DNA of 64,000 nucleotides from an uncultured Halomonas sp. (GTDB lineage: Bacteria > Pseudomonadota > Gammaproteobacteria > Pseudomonadales > Halomonadaceae), in the NCBI RefSeq assembly GCF_946887195.1, contig NZ_CAMPKE010000008.1, positions 62,001 through 126,000 of the forward strand, in the 5' to 3' direction. The position numbers were made by a program, and so were the translations under genes. Shown piece after piece: positions 18,511 to 31,122 of the stretch. Under the pieces are notes generated by a model, which was not told the origin of the DNA, did no database searches, and saw only the letters and a program-made list of their open reading frames with translations. The stretch's first letter is position 1. Every line of letters begins with the position of its first letter.

Positions 18511-19701
18511 GTGTCCGAACGCCTGCGCTTGAAGAAGAATGCCGATCGCCGCCTCAAGGCCGGTCATCTCTGGCTGTACTCCAATGAGATCGATATCGAA
18601 GCGACACCGCTCAAGGGCATCGAGCCCGGCGCCCAGGCGGTTATCGAGGCCGCCAATGGCAAGGCGATGGGGGTGGCTTACGTCAATCCCCACTCGCTGA
18701 TCTGCGCTCGCGTGGTATCGCGAGACGCCAATGTGCGCCTGGATCGCTCGCTGCTGGTGCATCGCTTCAACCAGGCGTTGGCCCTGCGCAAGCAACTGTT
18801 CGAAAAACCCTTTTACCGCCTGGTGCATGGCGAGGGCGATCTGCTGCCGGGGCTGATTGTCGATCGCTTCGACGACGTGCTGGTGGTCCAGCTCAATACT
18901 CTGGGTATGGAGTTGTTGGGCGAGGAGGTCATCGCCGCGTTGGACAAGGTATTGTCGCCACGTGCGATCGTGTTCAAGAACGACTCATCCGGACGCCGTC
19001 AGGAACAGCTCGAACGCCAGGTGGAAGTGGTGCATGGCGAACTGCCCGACCAGGTCGTGCTGGAAGAAAATGGCGTGCGCTTCGTCGCGCCGGTGCTCGA
19101 CGGTCAGAAGACCGGCTGGTTTTTTGACCACCGCGCCAACCGCGCCTGGCTCAATGGCCTGGTCGCCGGCAAGCGGGTGCTCGATGTGTTCAGTTACGTC
19201 GGCGGCTGGGGCGTGCAGGCCGCCGCGCATGGCGCCAGCGAGGTGCTGTGTGTGGACAGTTCCAGCGCAGCGCTGGAACGGGTCGTCGAGAACGCCGCAC
19301 TCAATGGGCTTGCCGAGAAAGTGGCGGTTGGCGAAGGCGACGCCTTCGAGGCGCTGGCCGCGCTCAAGGCCGATGGCGAGCAGTTCGATGTGGTGATTCT
19401 CGATCCGCCGGCCTTCATCAGGAAACGCAAGGACATCCCCAACGGCGAGCGCGCTTATTCGCGGCTCAACCGTGAGGCGATGCGCCTGCTGGGCCGCGAT
19501 GGCCTGCTGCTCAGTGCGTCGTGTTCGATGCACCTGGCGCCGGAGCGTCTGGTGGAGTGCGTGCGCGGTGCGGTACGCCATCAGGATCGCCACGGTCAGG
19601 TGATCTATCAGGGCGGCCAGGGCCCGGATCATCCGGTACACCCGGCGATTCCCGAAACGTCCTATCTCAAGGCGTTGGGCGTGCGGGTCTTCCGGGATTG
19701 A
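18511..19701 (+). CDS. rlmI: 23S rRNA (cytosine-C5)-methyltransferase RlmI
   Basis: RlmI methylates C1962 of 23S rRNA using S-adenosylmethionine. The 396-residue protein has an N-terminal PUA domain (RLKKNADRRLKAGHLWLYSNEI, about residues 5-26), a linker with VHGEGDLLPGLIVDRFDD (about 108-125) and a Rossmann methyltransferase domain. Within the latter, DVFSYVGGWGVQAAAHGA forms the SAM loop (about 228) and VILDPPAFIRKRK (about 300) the motif IV region; SASCSMHL supplies the catalytic cysteine. The next gene starts 2 bp after its stop, so they are probably co-transcribed. Confidence 0.93.
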   Translation: MSERLRLKKNADRRLKAGHLWLYSNEIDIEATPLKGIEPGAQAVIEAANGKAMGVAYVNPHSLICARVVSRDANVRLDRSLLVHRFNQALALRKQLFEKPFYRLVHGEGDLLPGLIVDRFDDVLVVQLNTLGMELLGEEVIAALDKVLSPRAIVFKNDSSGRRQEQLERQVEVVHGELPDQVVLEENGVRFVAPVLDGQKTGWFFDHRANRAWLNGLVAGKRVLDVFSYVGGWGVQAAAHGASEVLCVDSSSAALERVVENAALNGLAEKVAVGEGDAFEALAALKADGEQFDVVILDPPAFIRKRKDIPNGERAYSRLNREAMRLLGRDGLLLSASCSMHLAPERLVECVRGAVRHQDRHGQVIYQGGQGPDHPVHPAIPETSYLKALGVRVFRD

Positions 19702-19703
19702 CC

Positions 19704-20024
19704 GTGAACTACGTGCGAGTTTTTCAGCACAGCAATACGCTGCTGGTCAGCCATGTGCGCAACGTGCTCGAAAACGCGGGGATCCCCTGCGAGCTGCGCA
19801 ATATGACGCTCGGCGGCGGCGCCGGCGAGCTGCCGCTGGGCGAGTGCGAGCCCGAGGTCTGGGTCGCTGCGCACAATCAAGAGCGCGCCGAGACGCTTGC
19901 TCACGATGCTCTGCATGGCCCGCGGGAAACGACACCGGCCTGGGTCTGCCCATGCTGCGGCGAGACGCTGGACGGCGTGTTCGATACCTGCTGGCATTGC
20001 GCCACGCCTCGCTCGGGCCGGTAA
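19704..20024 (+). CDS. DUF2007-domain protein with C-terminal zinc ribbon
   Basis: A GTG start two bases after the rlmI stop gives 106 residues. Residues 1-70 (VNYVRVFQHSNTLLVSHVRNVLENAGIPCELRN...) fit the DUF2007 fold, a small PII-like domain described as a putative signal-transducing domain. Residues 82-103 hold two CxxC-type pairs (CPCCGETLDGVFDTCWHC), a zinc ribbon. The frame is open much further upstream inside rlmI, but that part is shadow. The function is unknown; coupling to rlmI suggests a translation-related or regulatory role, which is only inference. Confidence 0.8.
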   Translation: MNYVRVFQHSNTLLVSHVRNVLENAGIPCELRNMTLGGGAGELPLGECEPEVWVAAHNQERAETLAHDALHGPRETTPAWVCPCCGETLDGVFDTCWHCATPRSGR

Positions 20025-20047
20025 ACGCCTGATGACAAGGAGTCGCC

Positions 20048-20488
20048 ATGGACTGGGAACTGCCCACGCCGTTCGTGATCGATATCGAGGTCGATGAAGC
20101 CGCGATCGATCACTATGGCCATGTCAATAATGCCGAGTACCTGCGCTGGATCGAGCAGATTAGCTGGGCGCACTCTCGGCATCTGGGCCTGGGCATCGAG
20201 GATTACCGACGGCACGACCGGGCGATGGCCGTGCACCGCCACGAGCTCGATTATCTTGCCCCGGCTCATGTCGGTGAGCGTCTGCAACTCGCTACCTGGA
20301 TCGTCGGCTGCGATGGCCGATTGACCCTGACCCGCCGCTTCCAGCTCAAACGCATAAGCGATTCCTGCACCTTGCTGCGTGCACGCACCCGCTTCGCCTG
20401 TATCGAGCTTTCCAGTGGCCGAGCCCGGCGCCTGCCGGCAGCCTACGTGGCGATTTACGGCGATGCCGTGATCGACGAGACGCCGTGA
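20048..20488 (+). CDS. Acyl-CoA thioesterase, hotdog fold (YbgC/4HBT type)
   Basis: This 146-residue protein is a single hotdog domain. The signature HYGHVNNAEYLRWIEQ (about residues 22-37) matches the 4-hydroxybenzoyl-CoA thioesterase family, with the usual catalytic Asp position occupied two residues before GHVNN by H-Y in place of D-x. RHELDYLAPAHVGERLQLATWI (about 63-84) is the second conserved strand pair. It probably hydrolyses an acyl-CoA thioester in the cytosol; the substrate is unknown. It lies 23 bp after the DUF2007 gene, with an AAGGAG ribosome site. The altered position near the catalytic residue should be noted when assigning activity. Confidence 0.82.
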   Translation: MDWELPTPFVIDIEVDEAAIDHYGHVNNAEYLRWIEQISWAHSRHLGLGIEDYRRHDRAMAVHRHELDYLAPAHVGERLQLATWIVGCDGRLTLTRRFQLKRISDSCTLLRARTRFACIELSSGRARRLPAAYVAIYGDAVIDETP

Positions 20489-20664
20489 AGGTGCGAACCG
20501 GCAAGATTTGTCATTTTGCCGCCATTGACCGGACTATTTTCTCCGATTGGGCGCCGTTATAGCGCAAGAACCCGTTCTTTCGCGTGATATTATCGTGATT
20601 GCCGCTTTGTGCTGTACTGGAGAGGAGAAAACGTTGCATTCCTATCCCGTACGCAGGAGGTGTC

Positions 20665-21780
20665 ATGAAAATCGCCGTTCCCAAGGAAATCAAGAACCAT
20701 GAATACCGCGTCGCCCTAACGCCGACGGGTGTACGCGAACTGGTCGACCGTGGTCACCGGGTGACCGTACAAGCCTCGGCGGGCGAGGGCTCGGGTTTTC
20801 CCGATGCCGATTACGAAGCGGCAGGCGCCGTTATCGAAACCAGCGTGGAGAAGGTCTGGGACGAGGCCGAACTGATCGTCAAGGTCAAGGAGCCGCAAAG
20901 CGATGAGGTCGCGCGGCTCCGCGAGGGCCAGACGCTGTTCACCTATCTGCACTTGGCGGCCGAGGAAAAGCTCACCAAAGGGCTGATGGAATCCGGTGCG
21001 ACCTGTATCGCCTACGAAACCATCACCGATAACGAAGGCGGTTTGCCGCTGCTGGCGCCGATGAGCCGCGTAGCCGGGCGCATGGCGGTGCAGGCCGGGG
21101 CGCATAGTCTCGAAAAGGCCCAGGGCGGCGCCGGTATACTACTGCCGGGCGTGCCGGGTGTGGCGCCGGCCCGGGTCACGGTGATCGGCGGTGGTGTGGT
21201 CGGCGAGAACGCCGGGCGCATGGCGCTGGGTCTGGGTGCCGAAGTCACGGTGCTGGACCGGTCATTGGCGCGCCTGGAAGTGCTCGATCATCGTTATCAG
21301 GGGCGCATGCGTACCGTCTATTCCACCGCCGATGCGCTGGATGAAGCCGTGCGCGAATCGGATCTGATCATCGGCGCGGTGTTGGTGGCGGGTGCCGCGG
21401 CGCCCAAGCTGATTACCCGCAAGATGCTCGCCGATATGCGGCCGGGCAGCGTGCTGGTCGACGTGGCTATCGATCAGGGCGGCTGTTTCGAGACCAGCAA
21501 GGCGACCACCCATGCCGAACCCACCTACGTGGTCGATGGCGTGGTGCATTACTGCGTGGCCAACATGCCCGGCGCAGTGGCGCGCACCTCGACCCAGGCA
21601 TTGACCAACGCCACCATGCCGTTCGTTGCGGCGCTGGCCGACAAGGGCTGGCAAAAAGCGTTGGCTGACGATGCGCACTTCCGTGCTGGACTGAACGTAC
21701 ACGCCGGCCAGGTGACGCATCCGGCGGTTGCCTCGGCGTTCGCGTTGGAAGGTGTCGACCCACGTACATTGGTTAATTAA
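20665..21780 (+). CDS. ald: Alanine dehydrogenase
   Basis: Ald reversibly deaminates L-alanine to pyruvate with NAD. The 371-residue product begins [23 protein letters not shown] directly after a near-perfect AGGAGG site, so the upstream extension to 20599 is not used. The catalytic Lys and His regions (VKVKEPQ and [10 protein letters not shown]) and the dinucleotide loop [26 protein letters not shown] (about residues 170-195) are intact, as is [18 protein letters not shown] (about 268). The 176-bp upstream gap shows no other gene. A hairpin follows the stop before trpS. Confidence 0.96.
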   Translation: MKIAVPKEIKNHEYRVALTPTGVRELVDRGHRVTVQASAGEGSGFPDADYEAAGAVIETSVEKVWDEAELIVKVKEPQSDEVARLREGQTLFTYLHLAAEEKLTKGLMESGATCIAYETITDNEGGLPLLAPMSRVAGRMAVQAGAHSLEKAQGGAGILLPGVPGVAPARVTVIGGGVVGENAGRMALGLGAEVTVLDRSLARLEVLDHRYQGRMRTVYSTADALDEAVRESDLIIGAVLVAGAAAPKLITRKMLADMRPGSVLVDVAIDQGGCFETSKATTHAEPTYVVDGVVHYCVANMPGAVARTSTQALTNATMPFVAALADKGWQKALADDAHFRAGLNVHAGQVTHPAVASAFALEGVDPRTLVN

Positions 21781-21796
21781 GCGCCACATATTACGT

Positions 21797-21826
21797 CGCC
21801 ACTTCGGCCAACTAGCCGAGGTGGCG
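21797..21826 (+). terminator. Hairpin after ald (weak terminator)
   Basis: A 12-bp stem with one wobble (21797-21808 with 21815-21826) has a six-base loop. It is followed by GTCGCTTTG, not a clean T-tract, so termination may be partial. Confidence 0.5.
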
Positions 21827-21896
21827 GTCGCTTTGAAAACCTCCACCGTTGTACACTGGGTATATTTGCCATTTCTCACGCAGATACGCCTACCTC

Positions 21897-22910
21897 ATGC
21901 AAAAGACCCGCGTTCTTACCGGTATCACGACGACCGGCACCCCGCATCTCGGTAACTATGTCGGCGCCATCAAGCCGGCGATCGCCGCCAGTCAGGACCC
22001 AAACGTTCAGTCCTACTACTTTCTCGCCGACCTGCATGCGCTGATCAAGTGTCAGGATCCCAAGCGTGTTCAGGAGTCGCGCCTGGAAATCGCCGCGACC
22101 TGGCTGGCGCTGGGCTTGGATACCGATAACGCGATCTTCTATCGCCAGTCGGACATTCCCGAAATTCCCGAATTGACCTGGATGCTTTCCTGCGTCTGCG
22201 CCAAGGGCTTGATGAACCGCGCGCATGCCTACAAGGCCACGGTCGCCGACAACGAGGCCGCCGGCCAGTCGGATATCGACAAGGGCGTGACCATGGGGCT
22301 GTTCGGCTACCCGGTGCTGATGGCCGCCGACATTTTGATGTTCAACGCCAACAAGGTGCCGGTGGGCCGCGACCAGATCCAGCACATCGAGATGGCACGC
22401 GACATGGGCGGGCGCTTCAATCATCTGTTCAAGGGTCAGTACTTCACCCTGCCCGAGGCGGTAGTCGACGAGAAGGTCGAGGTATTGGGTGGGCTCGATG
22501 GCCGCAAGATGTCGAAGAGCTACGACAATACCATTCCGCTGTTCGCTTCCGAGAAGAAGCTCTTGAAGTTGGTGCGCAAGATCAAGACCAACTCGCTGGA
22601 ACCGGGCGAGCCGAAAGATCCCGATGGCTGCACGCTGTTCCAGATCTACTCGGCCTTCGCCACGCCGCAGGAAACCGAGGCCATGCGCCAGCGCTATGTT
22701 GGCGGCATCGGCTGGGGCGAGGCCAAGAACGAACTCTTCGAATACCTGAATACCTATCTACGCGAGCCGCGCGAGCGCTATCAAGCGCTGATGGAAGACC
22801 CGGGACACATCGAGAGCGTGCTGCAAAAAGGCGCCGAGCGTGCCCGTGCCGAGGCCGCACCGCTGATGGATAAGCTACGCCATGCCGTGGGCCTGGGCTC
22901 TTTCAGATAG
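21897..22910 (+). CDS. trpS: Tryptophan-tRNA ligase
   Basis: TrpS charges tRNA-Trp. The 337-residue product is a compact class I synthetase: [20 protein letters not shown] holds the HIGH-equivalent (TPHLGN, about residues 13-18), DLHALI lies about residue 43, and [13 protein letters not shown] (about 202) is the KMSKS loop. The longer frame from 21849 adds an unlikely hydrophobic prefix; ATG at 21897 (MQKTRVLTG) fits homologues. A strong terminator follows 24 bp after the stop. No tryptophan attenuator-like structure was seen upstream. Confidence 0.97.
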   Translation: MQKTRVLTGITTTGTPHLGNYVGAIKPAIAASQDPNVQSYYFLADLHALIKCQDPKRVQESRLEIAATWLALGLDTDNAIFYRQSDIPEIPELTWMLSCVCAKGLMNRAHAYKATVADNEAAGQSDIDKGVTMGLFGYPVLMAADILMFNANKVPVGRDQIQHIEMARDMGGRFNHLFKGQYFTLPEAVVDEKVEVLGGLDGRKMSKSYDNTIPLFASEKKLLKLVRKIKTNSLEPGEPKDPDGCTLFQIYSAFATPQETEAMRQRYVGGIGWGEAKNELFEYLNTYLREPRERYQALMEDPGHIESVLQKGAERARAEAAPLMDKLRHAVGLGSFR

Positions 22911-22934
22911 CCCTTCGCTCAATGAATGGTACGG

Positions 22935-22959
22935 AGGCGCCGCGTTGGCGCCTTTTTTT
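22935..22959 (+). terminator. Rho-independent terminator of trpS
   Basis: Stem AGGCGCC (22935-22941) pairs with GGCGCCT (22947-22953) around GCGTT and runs into seven Ts. The remaining sequence to the malic enzyme start (about 220 bp) has a possible TACAAT -10 box near 23073 but no gene. Confidence 0.93.
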
Positions 22960-23183
22960 GTCGCACGGTGACGGTAACGCTAGTTGACCCTGGTGACTTC
23001 AATGGCATAGCGAAGCGAGTCGAGGCGATTGGGCAGGTCAGCCGGGCGGTGGGCGTGTTATCTTAGCGCGCTACAATAAAGCGGTCCCCTCGATGCTTGC
23101 GCATGAGTCCTTGCGTCATGTTTTGGTTAACGCTCAGCGTTACGGGGATTGCTGCTATTTCTTCCACCGAGTCGAGCCGAGAT

Positions 23184-24863
23184 ATGAGCGAACACGCCAA
23201 GCGCCCCCTCTACATTCCCTACGCCGGTCCGTCGCTGCTGGAGATGCCGCTGCTCAACAAGGGCAGCGCCTTTACGCTCAAGGAGCGCATCGATTTCAAC
23301 CTGGTCGGGTTGCTGCCGCAGAACGTCGAAACCATCGAGGAGCAGGCCGAGCGCGCCTATCGGCAGTACCGCTTCTGCCAGAACGATCTGGACAAGCATA
23401 TTTTCCTGCGCTCGATTCAGGACGACAACGAAACGCTGTTCTTTCGCCTGCTGGAAGAGCATCTCGAGGAGATGATGCCGATCATCTACACGCCGGTCGT
23501 GGGCGAGGCGTGCGAGGAGTTCTCCAATATCTACCGCAACCATCGCGGTATTTTCGTTGCTTACCCTGATCGCGAGCACATGGAGGACATCCTGCGCAGC
23601 GCCACCAAGGACAAGGTCAAGGTGATCGTGGTCACCGACGGCGAGCGCATTCTCGGCCTGGGCGATCAGGGCATCGGCGGCATGGGCATTCCGATTGGCA
23701 AGCTGTCGCTATACACCGCCTGCGGTGGCATCAGCCCGGCCTACACCTTGCCGATCGCGCTGGACGTGGGAACCAACAATCAGGCGTTGCTGGACGATCC
23801 GATGTACATGGGCTGGCGCCACGAGCGGATCAGCGGCGAGGAGTACGCCGAGTTCATGGCGCTGTTCATGGACGCCGTCAAGCGTCGCTGGCCGAACGTG
23901 CTGCTGCAGTTCGAGGATTTCGCCCAGGTCAATGCCATGCCGCTGCTCGAGCGCTATCGTGACGAGCTGTGCTGCTTCAACGACGACATCCAGGGTACCG
24001 CGGCGGTTTGCGTCGGCACATTGCTGGCCGCTTGCAAGGCCAGAGGGGCCAAGGTCAGTGAACAGACGGTGGCGTTCGTCGGTGCCGGTTCCGCCGGTTG
24101 CGGTATCGCCGAGCAGATCATCGTGGCGATGACGTCCGAAGGCATCAGCGACGCCGAGGCACGTAAGCGCATCTACATGGTCGATCGCCATGGCCTGCTG
24201 ACCGACGATATGAGCGGGCTTTACGATTTCCAGCGCCGTCTGGCGCACCGGCGCGACGAACTCGATGGCTGGGAGGGCAGTGCCTTGATGGATGTGGTAA
24301 CCCAGGCACGGCCCACGGTATTGATCGGCGTTTCCGGTCAGAAGGGCCTGTTTGGCGAGACGCTGATCAGAGCGCTGCACGAAAACTGCGCCAATCCGTT
24401 GGTCATGCCGCTATCCAATCCCACATCGCGGGCCGAAGCCACGCCGCAGGACATCCTCGACTGGACCGCCGGCCAGGCGCTGGTCGCTACCGGCAGCCCG
24501 TTCCCGCCAGCAACGATAGACGGTCGCAGCGTCACCATCGCGCAGTGCAACAATGCCTATATTTTCCCCGGTATCGGCCTCGGTGTGGTGGCGGCGAACG
24601 CCACGCGGGTCACCGATGCGATGCTGATGGCCGCCTCCAACGCACTGGCCAACGGCTCGCCGCTCGTCAAGGAGGGCAAGGGCGCTCTATTGCCGGCGCT
24701 GGGTAACATTCGCGAACTCAGCAAGGCGATCGCCTTCGATGTCGCCAAGCAGGCTCAGGAAGACGGCGTGGCGCTGCGCTCGAGCGACGAGGCGCTGTGG
24801 GAGGCCATAGAAAGTAACTTCTGGTATCCGAGATATCGCCGCTATCGCCGCCGCGCCTTCTGA
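23184..24863 (+). CDS. maeA: NAD-dependent malic enzyme (malate dehydrogenase, oxaloacetate-decarboxylating)
   Basis: This enzyme oxidatively decarboxylates L-malate to pyruvate. The 559-residue product has the length of the large SfcA/MaeA type. Its N-terminal domain includes [22 protein letters not shown] (about residues 25-46), [20 protein letters not shown] with the catalytic Tyr (about 92-111) and [17 protein letters not shown] with the catalytic Lys region. [14 protein letters not shown] and [12 protein letters not shown] provide metal ligands, and [14 protein letters not shown] is the NAD loop (about 313). I use [20 protein letters not shown] as the start; the frame is open 87 bases further up. 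The stop is followed by a palindromic repeat shared with the convergent acnA. Confidence 0.95.
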   Translation: MSEHAKRPLYIPYAGPSLLEMPLLNKGSAFTLKERIDFNLVGLLPQNVETIEEQAERAYRQYRFCQNDLDKHIFLRSIQDDNETLFFRLLEEHLEEMMPIIYTPVVGEACEEFSNIYRNHRGIFVAYPDREHMEDILRSATKDKVKVIVVTDGERILGLGDQGIGGMGIPIGKLSLYTACGGISPAYTLPIALDVGTNNQALLDDPMYMGWRHERISGEEYAEFMALFMDAVKRRWPNVLLQFEDFAQVNAMPLLERYRDELCCFNDDIQGTAAVCVGTLLAACKARGAKVSEQTVAFVGAGSAGCGIAEQIIVAMTSEGISDAEARKRIYMVDRHGLLTDDMSGLYDFQRRLAHRRDELDGWEGSALMDVVTQARPTVLIGVSGQKGLFGETLIRALHENCANPLVMPLSNPTSRAEATPQDILDWTAGQALVATGSPFPPATIDGRSVTIAQCNNAYIFPGIGLGVVAANATRVTDAMLMAASNALANGSPLVKEGKGALLPALGNIRELSKAIAFDVAKQAQEDGVALRSSDEALWEAIESNFWYPRYRRYRRRAF

Positions 24864-25001
24864 GTTCTAACGAAAAGTGGCTGCGCTCGCCCATGCGGCG
24901 TTAAAAAGTGGTCAGCCTTGCTCATTTACAATGAGTAAACTCCGCCGGCTGACCACTTTTTGCCTTGCCTGAGCATCGCTCGCTGCCTTTTCGTAGAGAA
25001 C
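24864..25001 (+). repeat. Dispersed palindromic repeat family 3, copy 2
   Basis: This is the most regular copy and starts at the base after the malic enzyme stop. AAAAAGTGGTCAGCC (24903-24917 region) pairs perfectly with GGCTGACCACTTTTT, a 15-bp stem flanked by A and T tracts. The apex holds GCTCATTTAC, AATGAG and TAAACTCCGC. The outer ends GTTCTAACGAAAAG and CTTTTCGTAGAGAAC are inverted. It lies between convergent maeA and acnA and should work as a terminator in both directions. Confidence 0.88.
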
Positions 25002-25091
25002 TCGCGCTGGGCTCTCCTCGAACGAAAGACACCTCACCAGTGACGGTGAGGTGCTGCCTTCGATGGGACATGCTCGCTGCTCTGCTGCGCT

Positions 25092-27842
<2,751 letters not shown>

Positions 27843-28047
27843 GGGGACTCCTCTTTATATCCTAGGCGGATCGCAGCCCCTCTATCCGTGCAGGGGCGAT
27901 CGCGCCAGATACTTATCACATGGTCATGATAGAAGGAGAATGCAAGCGTCTGCCAGCAATGCAAAAGGCATCGAGGCTCGACTACGCTTGCGGGAGATGG
28001 CCCCAAATTCCGTTCGGTCGCCGCCAGCGTGCGGTCGGGAGCTTGTC

Positions 28048-28257
28048 ATGCATGAGGAAATGCTCAATTCGTTGGCAGTGAGTTGCCCTTACTGCGATAC
28101 CGACTTCGATCTGCTGGTCGATGTCAGCCAGGGCAGCCATAGCACGTGGGAAGATTGCCCCCGCTGCTGTGCGCCTATCCAGATCGGCGTCTCGGTGTCG
28201 CTGTACTCCGGTGAGTTGGAGCAGGTTACGCTAGGGCGCGACGATGATGTGGTCTGA
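28048..28257 (+). CDS. CPXCG motif-containing cysteine-rich protein
   Basis: This 69-residue protein carries CPYCDTDFDLLVDVSQGSHSTWEDCPRCCAPIQI, that is two CPxC motifs spaced about 22 residues apart (residues 14-17 and 37-40), the hallmark of the small CPXCG family that probably binds zinc. The function is unknown. It starts at the ATG giving MHEEMLNSL; the frame is open well upstream without a plausible start. It lies between divergent acnA and the peroxiredoxin gene. Confidence 0.8.
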   Translation: MHEEMLNSLAVSCPYCDTDFDLLVDVSQGSHSTWEDCPRCCAPIQIGVSVSLYSGELEQVTLGRDDDVV

Positions 28258-28294
28258 GCGCCGCCGGTGCGGCACATGATGGAAGGCGATATCG

Positions 28295-28361
28295 ATAGGT
28301 TGTTGCTATACCGATCATAAGGGCAATCGAATTGCCATATCCGGGTACTTGGACGTACTCT
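28295..28361 (+). promoter_or_regulatory. OxyR-like site and promoter upstream of the peroxiredoxin gene
   Basis: ATAG (28295-28298) and CTAT (28306-28309) are seven bases apart, as in an OxyR half-site (ATAG-N7-CTAT). Seven bases later, at 28317-28331, is a degenerate second ATAA/CGAA-like element in the expected phase. A promoter follows directly: -35 TTGCCA (28332-28337), 18-base spacer, -10 TACTCT (28356-28361). That places the activator site immediately upstream of the -35. Confidence 0.6.
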
Positions 28362-28415
28362 CTGTGCTCCTGAATTCACCCCCAAGTGAACACACTCGAT
28401 CTCAAGGAGATTTGC

Positions 28416-29018
28416 ATGAGCGTACTGGTTGGACGTCAAGCGCCGGATTTCGAAGCCGCCGCAGTCCTGGGCGATGGCAGCATCGTCGAGAACTTCAAGC
28501 TGTCCGACAGCAACGGCAAGCTGCGCGTGCTGTTTTTCTGGCCGCTGGATTTCACTTTCGTGTGCCCGTCCGAAATCATCGCCCACGACAATCGTCTGGC
28601 GCAGTTCAAGGAACTCGGCGTCGAAGTGATCGGTGCATCGATCGATTCGCAGTTCACCCACCACGCCTGGCGCAAGACCTCGCCGGATGCCGGCGGTATC
28701 GGTGAAGTCGGCTTCCCCATCGTTGCCGACGTCAAGCACGAAGTGACCCAGGCCTATGGGATCGAGCACCCGGAAGCCGGCGTCGCACTGCGCGCTTCCT
28801 TCCTGATCGACGAGAACGGCGTGGTTCAGCACCAGACCGTCAACAACCTGCCGCTGGGCCGTAACGTCGACGAAATGCTGCGCATGGTCAAGGCGCTCAA
28901 GCATCACCAGCAGCACGGTGAAGTCTGCCCGGCCGGCTGGGACGAAGGCAAGGAAGGCATGAAGGACACCGCGGAAGGCGTCGCCAAGTACCTGGGTGAG
29001 CACTCCACGGCACTGTAA
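28416..29018 (+). CDS. 2-Cys peroxiredoxin (AhpC/Prx1 class)
   Basis: This 200-residue thiol peroxidase reduces hydrogen peroxide and organic peroxides in the cytosol. The peroxidatic cysteine is in FTFVCPSEIIAHD (about residues 47-59) and the resolving cysteine in GEVCPAGWDEGKEGM (about 168-182), both in the VCP context of typical 2-Cys enzymes. The start MSVLVGRQAPDF follows an AAGGAG site. trxB lies about 190 bp downstream in the same direction and could supply its electron path through thioredoxin. An OxyR-like site upstream suggests peroxide induction. AhpC with an AhpF partner is less likely because no ahpF is adjacent. Confidence 0.92.
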   Translation: MSVLVGRQAPDFEAAAVLGDGSIVENFKLSDSNGKLRVLFFWPLDFTFVCPSEIIAHDNRLAQFKELGVEVIGASIDSQFTHHAWRKTSPDAGGIGEVGFPIVADVKHEVTQAYGIEHPEAGVALRASFLIDENGVVQHQTVNNLPLGRNVDEMLRMVKALKHHQQHGEVCPAGWDEGKEGMKDTAEGVAKYLGEHSTAL

Positions 29019-29042
29019 GGATCCTACGTTTCGCGATTGTCC

Positions 29043-29068
29043 GGGGCGGCCTGCGGGCCGCCTTTTTT
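29043..29068 (+). terminator. Rho-independent terminator after the peroxiredoxin gene
   Basis: GGGCGGCC-type stem (29043-29051) pairs with GGGCCGCC (29055-29062) around a short TGC loop and is followed by TTTTTT. It separates the peroxiredoxin unit from trxB. Confidence 0.92.
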
Positions 29069-29193
29069 GCCGCGTTTCGCGGCTTGGGTTTGCCAGCGAG
29101 CCCAGCCCACGAATCGCTGTACAGCAGCCAATAGCCCAGGCCGATCGATCGGCGCATCCTGAGTGATGGCCGACCTATCGGCATGCATCGTGA

Positions 29194-30158
<965 letters not shown>

Positions 30159-30159
<1 letters not shown>

Positions 30160-30235
30160 AAGCTGGAAGAGCGCCGCTACGCGCCTTGGAGAAAACAGGG
30201 AGCTAGGATCATTCCAGCTCCTAGCTTCCAGCTTC
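30159..30235. repeat. Inverted repeat between convergent trxB and slyX
   Basis: GAAGCTGGAAG (30159-30169) is inverted perfectly as CTTCCAGCTTC (30225-30235), with further complementarity (GGAGCTAGGA-like sequence) between. It touches both stop codons and is the only thing in the 74-bp gap. It may terminate both transcripts, though neither side has a T-tract. Confidence 0.7.
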
Positions 30236-30512
30236 AATAATGCGGCGGCACTTCGTCTTCGAGCCGGTAATCGTCGTCATCCAATCCTTGCAGCGTCTGC
30301 TGCTGCTCGCGCAGCCGGCGCTGCATCAATTCGCCCAGCCGCTCGAGTTGAGTCAAGCGCCGCTCCTGGCCCGCCACGGCCCGGTCGAGCGTATCCAGCC
30401 AGTGCTCCTGATAAGCCAGGCGGCTCTCGAGTGCTTCGAGCCGCCCCTCCAGGCGGGCGAGCGCGTCGTCACCGGTCATGCTAGAATCGCTGCGCTGTGT
30501 GTTGCCGTTCAT
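30234..30512 (-). CDS. slyX: SlyX family coiled-coil protein
   Basis: SlyX is a small protein of unknown function. The product is 92 residues with a heptad-rich coiled coil (LARLEGRLEALESRLAYQEHW to RLGELMQRRLREQQQTLQ, about residues 17-70) and the conserved C-terminal PPHY. I start at MNGNTQ because a GAAGGTG ribosome site precedes it; a second ATG at 30479 would give 81 residues, closer to the E. coli length, but lacks a ribosome site. It converges on trxB and diverges from the cold-shock gene 88 bp away. Confidence 0.85.
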   Translation of the reverse strand: MNGNTQRSDSSMTGDDALARLEGRLEALESRLAYQEHWLDTLDRAVAGQERRLTQLERLGELMQRRLREQQQTLQGLDDDDYRLEDEVPPHY

Positions 30513-30600
30513 CGCGACACCTTCATCGAGTCTTCGCCCGCACGCGCGTGAGGCGCCTGCCGGGTCGTTTTCGTCACCACAACAAGAGAAACCGAGGTCC

Positions 30601-31053
30601 ATGAATCGTAAGGTCTTATTCCGTTGTAGTCTGATTAGTCTTCTACTTGCCGCTCCTGCCCCTCTCTTGATTGCCCTGTTCGTGTCGTCGACTTCCGACG
30701 CACTGCAACGAACGATGGCGCTGGAAGGTATTACGCAAGCCTACTTGGCGACTGCGCTGGCGGTCTTTGTGATTTTATTGATTGCGACATTGGCAGTGAA
30801 TGCCTTTACCCCGCAGCACGCCAACCTGACGGACGTTGAAAACGACGATCGCGAGGTCGGCGAAGTCAAGTGGTTCAACGTCAACAAAGGGTATGGCTTC
30901 ATCACCCGCGACAGCGGTGAAGACGTCTTCGTGCACTTTCGCGCCATTCGCGGCAAGGGTCATCGTACGCTTGCCGAGGGCCAGAAGGTGCGTTATTACA
31001 TCATTCACAATGAGCGTGGGCTACAGGCCGATGACGTCACCGTCATAACCTGA
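30601..31053 (+). CDS. Membrane-anchored cold-shock-domain protein
   Basis: This 150-residue protein has two predicted membrane segments (about residues 7-30 and 48-67), then a linker and a C-terminal cold-shock domain (about 85-150). The domain is complete: GEVKWFNVNKGYGFITRD contains RNP1-like KGYGFI, and EDVFVHFRAI is RNP2-like. RNA or single-stranded DNA binding is established for the domain; tethering to the inner membrane with the domain in the cytoplasm is inferred from the hairpin-like pair of segments. Classical Csp proteins lack the membrane part. A possible role is local RNA handling at the membrane, which is speculative. Confidence 0.85.
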   Translation: MNRKVLFRCSLISLLLAAPAPLLIALFVSSTSDALQRTMALEGITQAYLATALAVFVILLIATLAVNAFTPQHANLTDVENDDREVGEVKWFNVNKGYGFITRDSGEDVFVHFRAIRGKGHRTLAEGQKVRYYIIHNERGLQADDVTVIT

Positions 31054-31076
31054 GATCACCGCTTCACTACCAGACC

Positions 31077-31109
31077 CATCGCCCCGGCCGGTTCCCGACC
31101 GGGGCGATG
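31077..31109. terminator. Hairpin between convergent cold-shock and CDF genes
   Basis: CATCGCCCCGG and CCGGGGCGATG are perfect 11-bp arms around an 11-base centre, without a long T-tract. Position between convergent genes supports a bidirectional terminator. Confidence 0.65.
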
Positions 31110-31122
31110 ACGTTTGCAGCGC

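Noticed and set aside
21781..21896. A tryptophan attenuator or T-box upstream of trpS
   Set aside because: No short Trp-rich leader peptide or alternative terminator/antiterminator pair is visible; the hairpin there belongs to the ald end.
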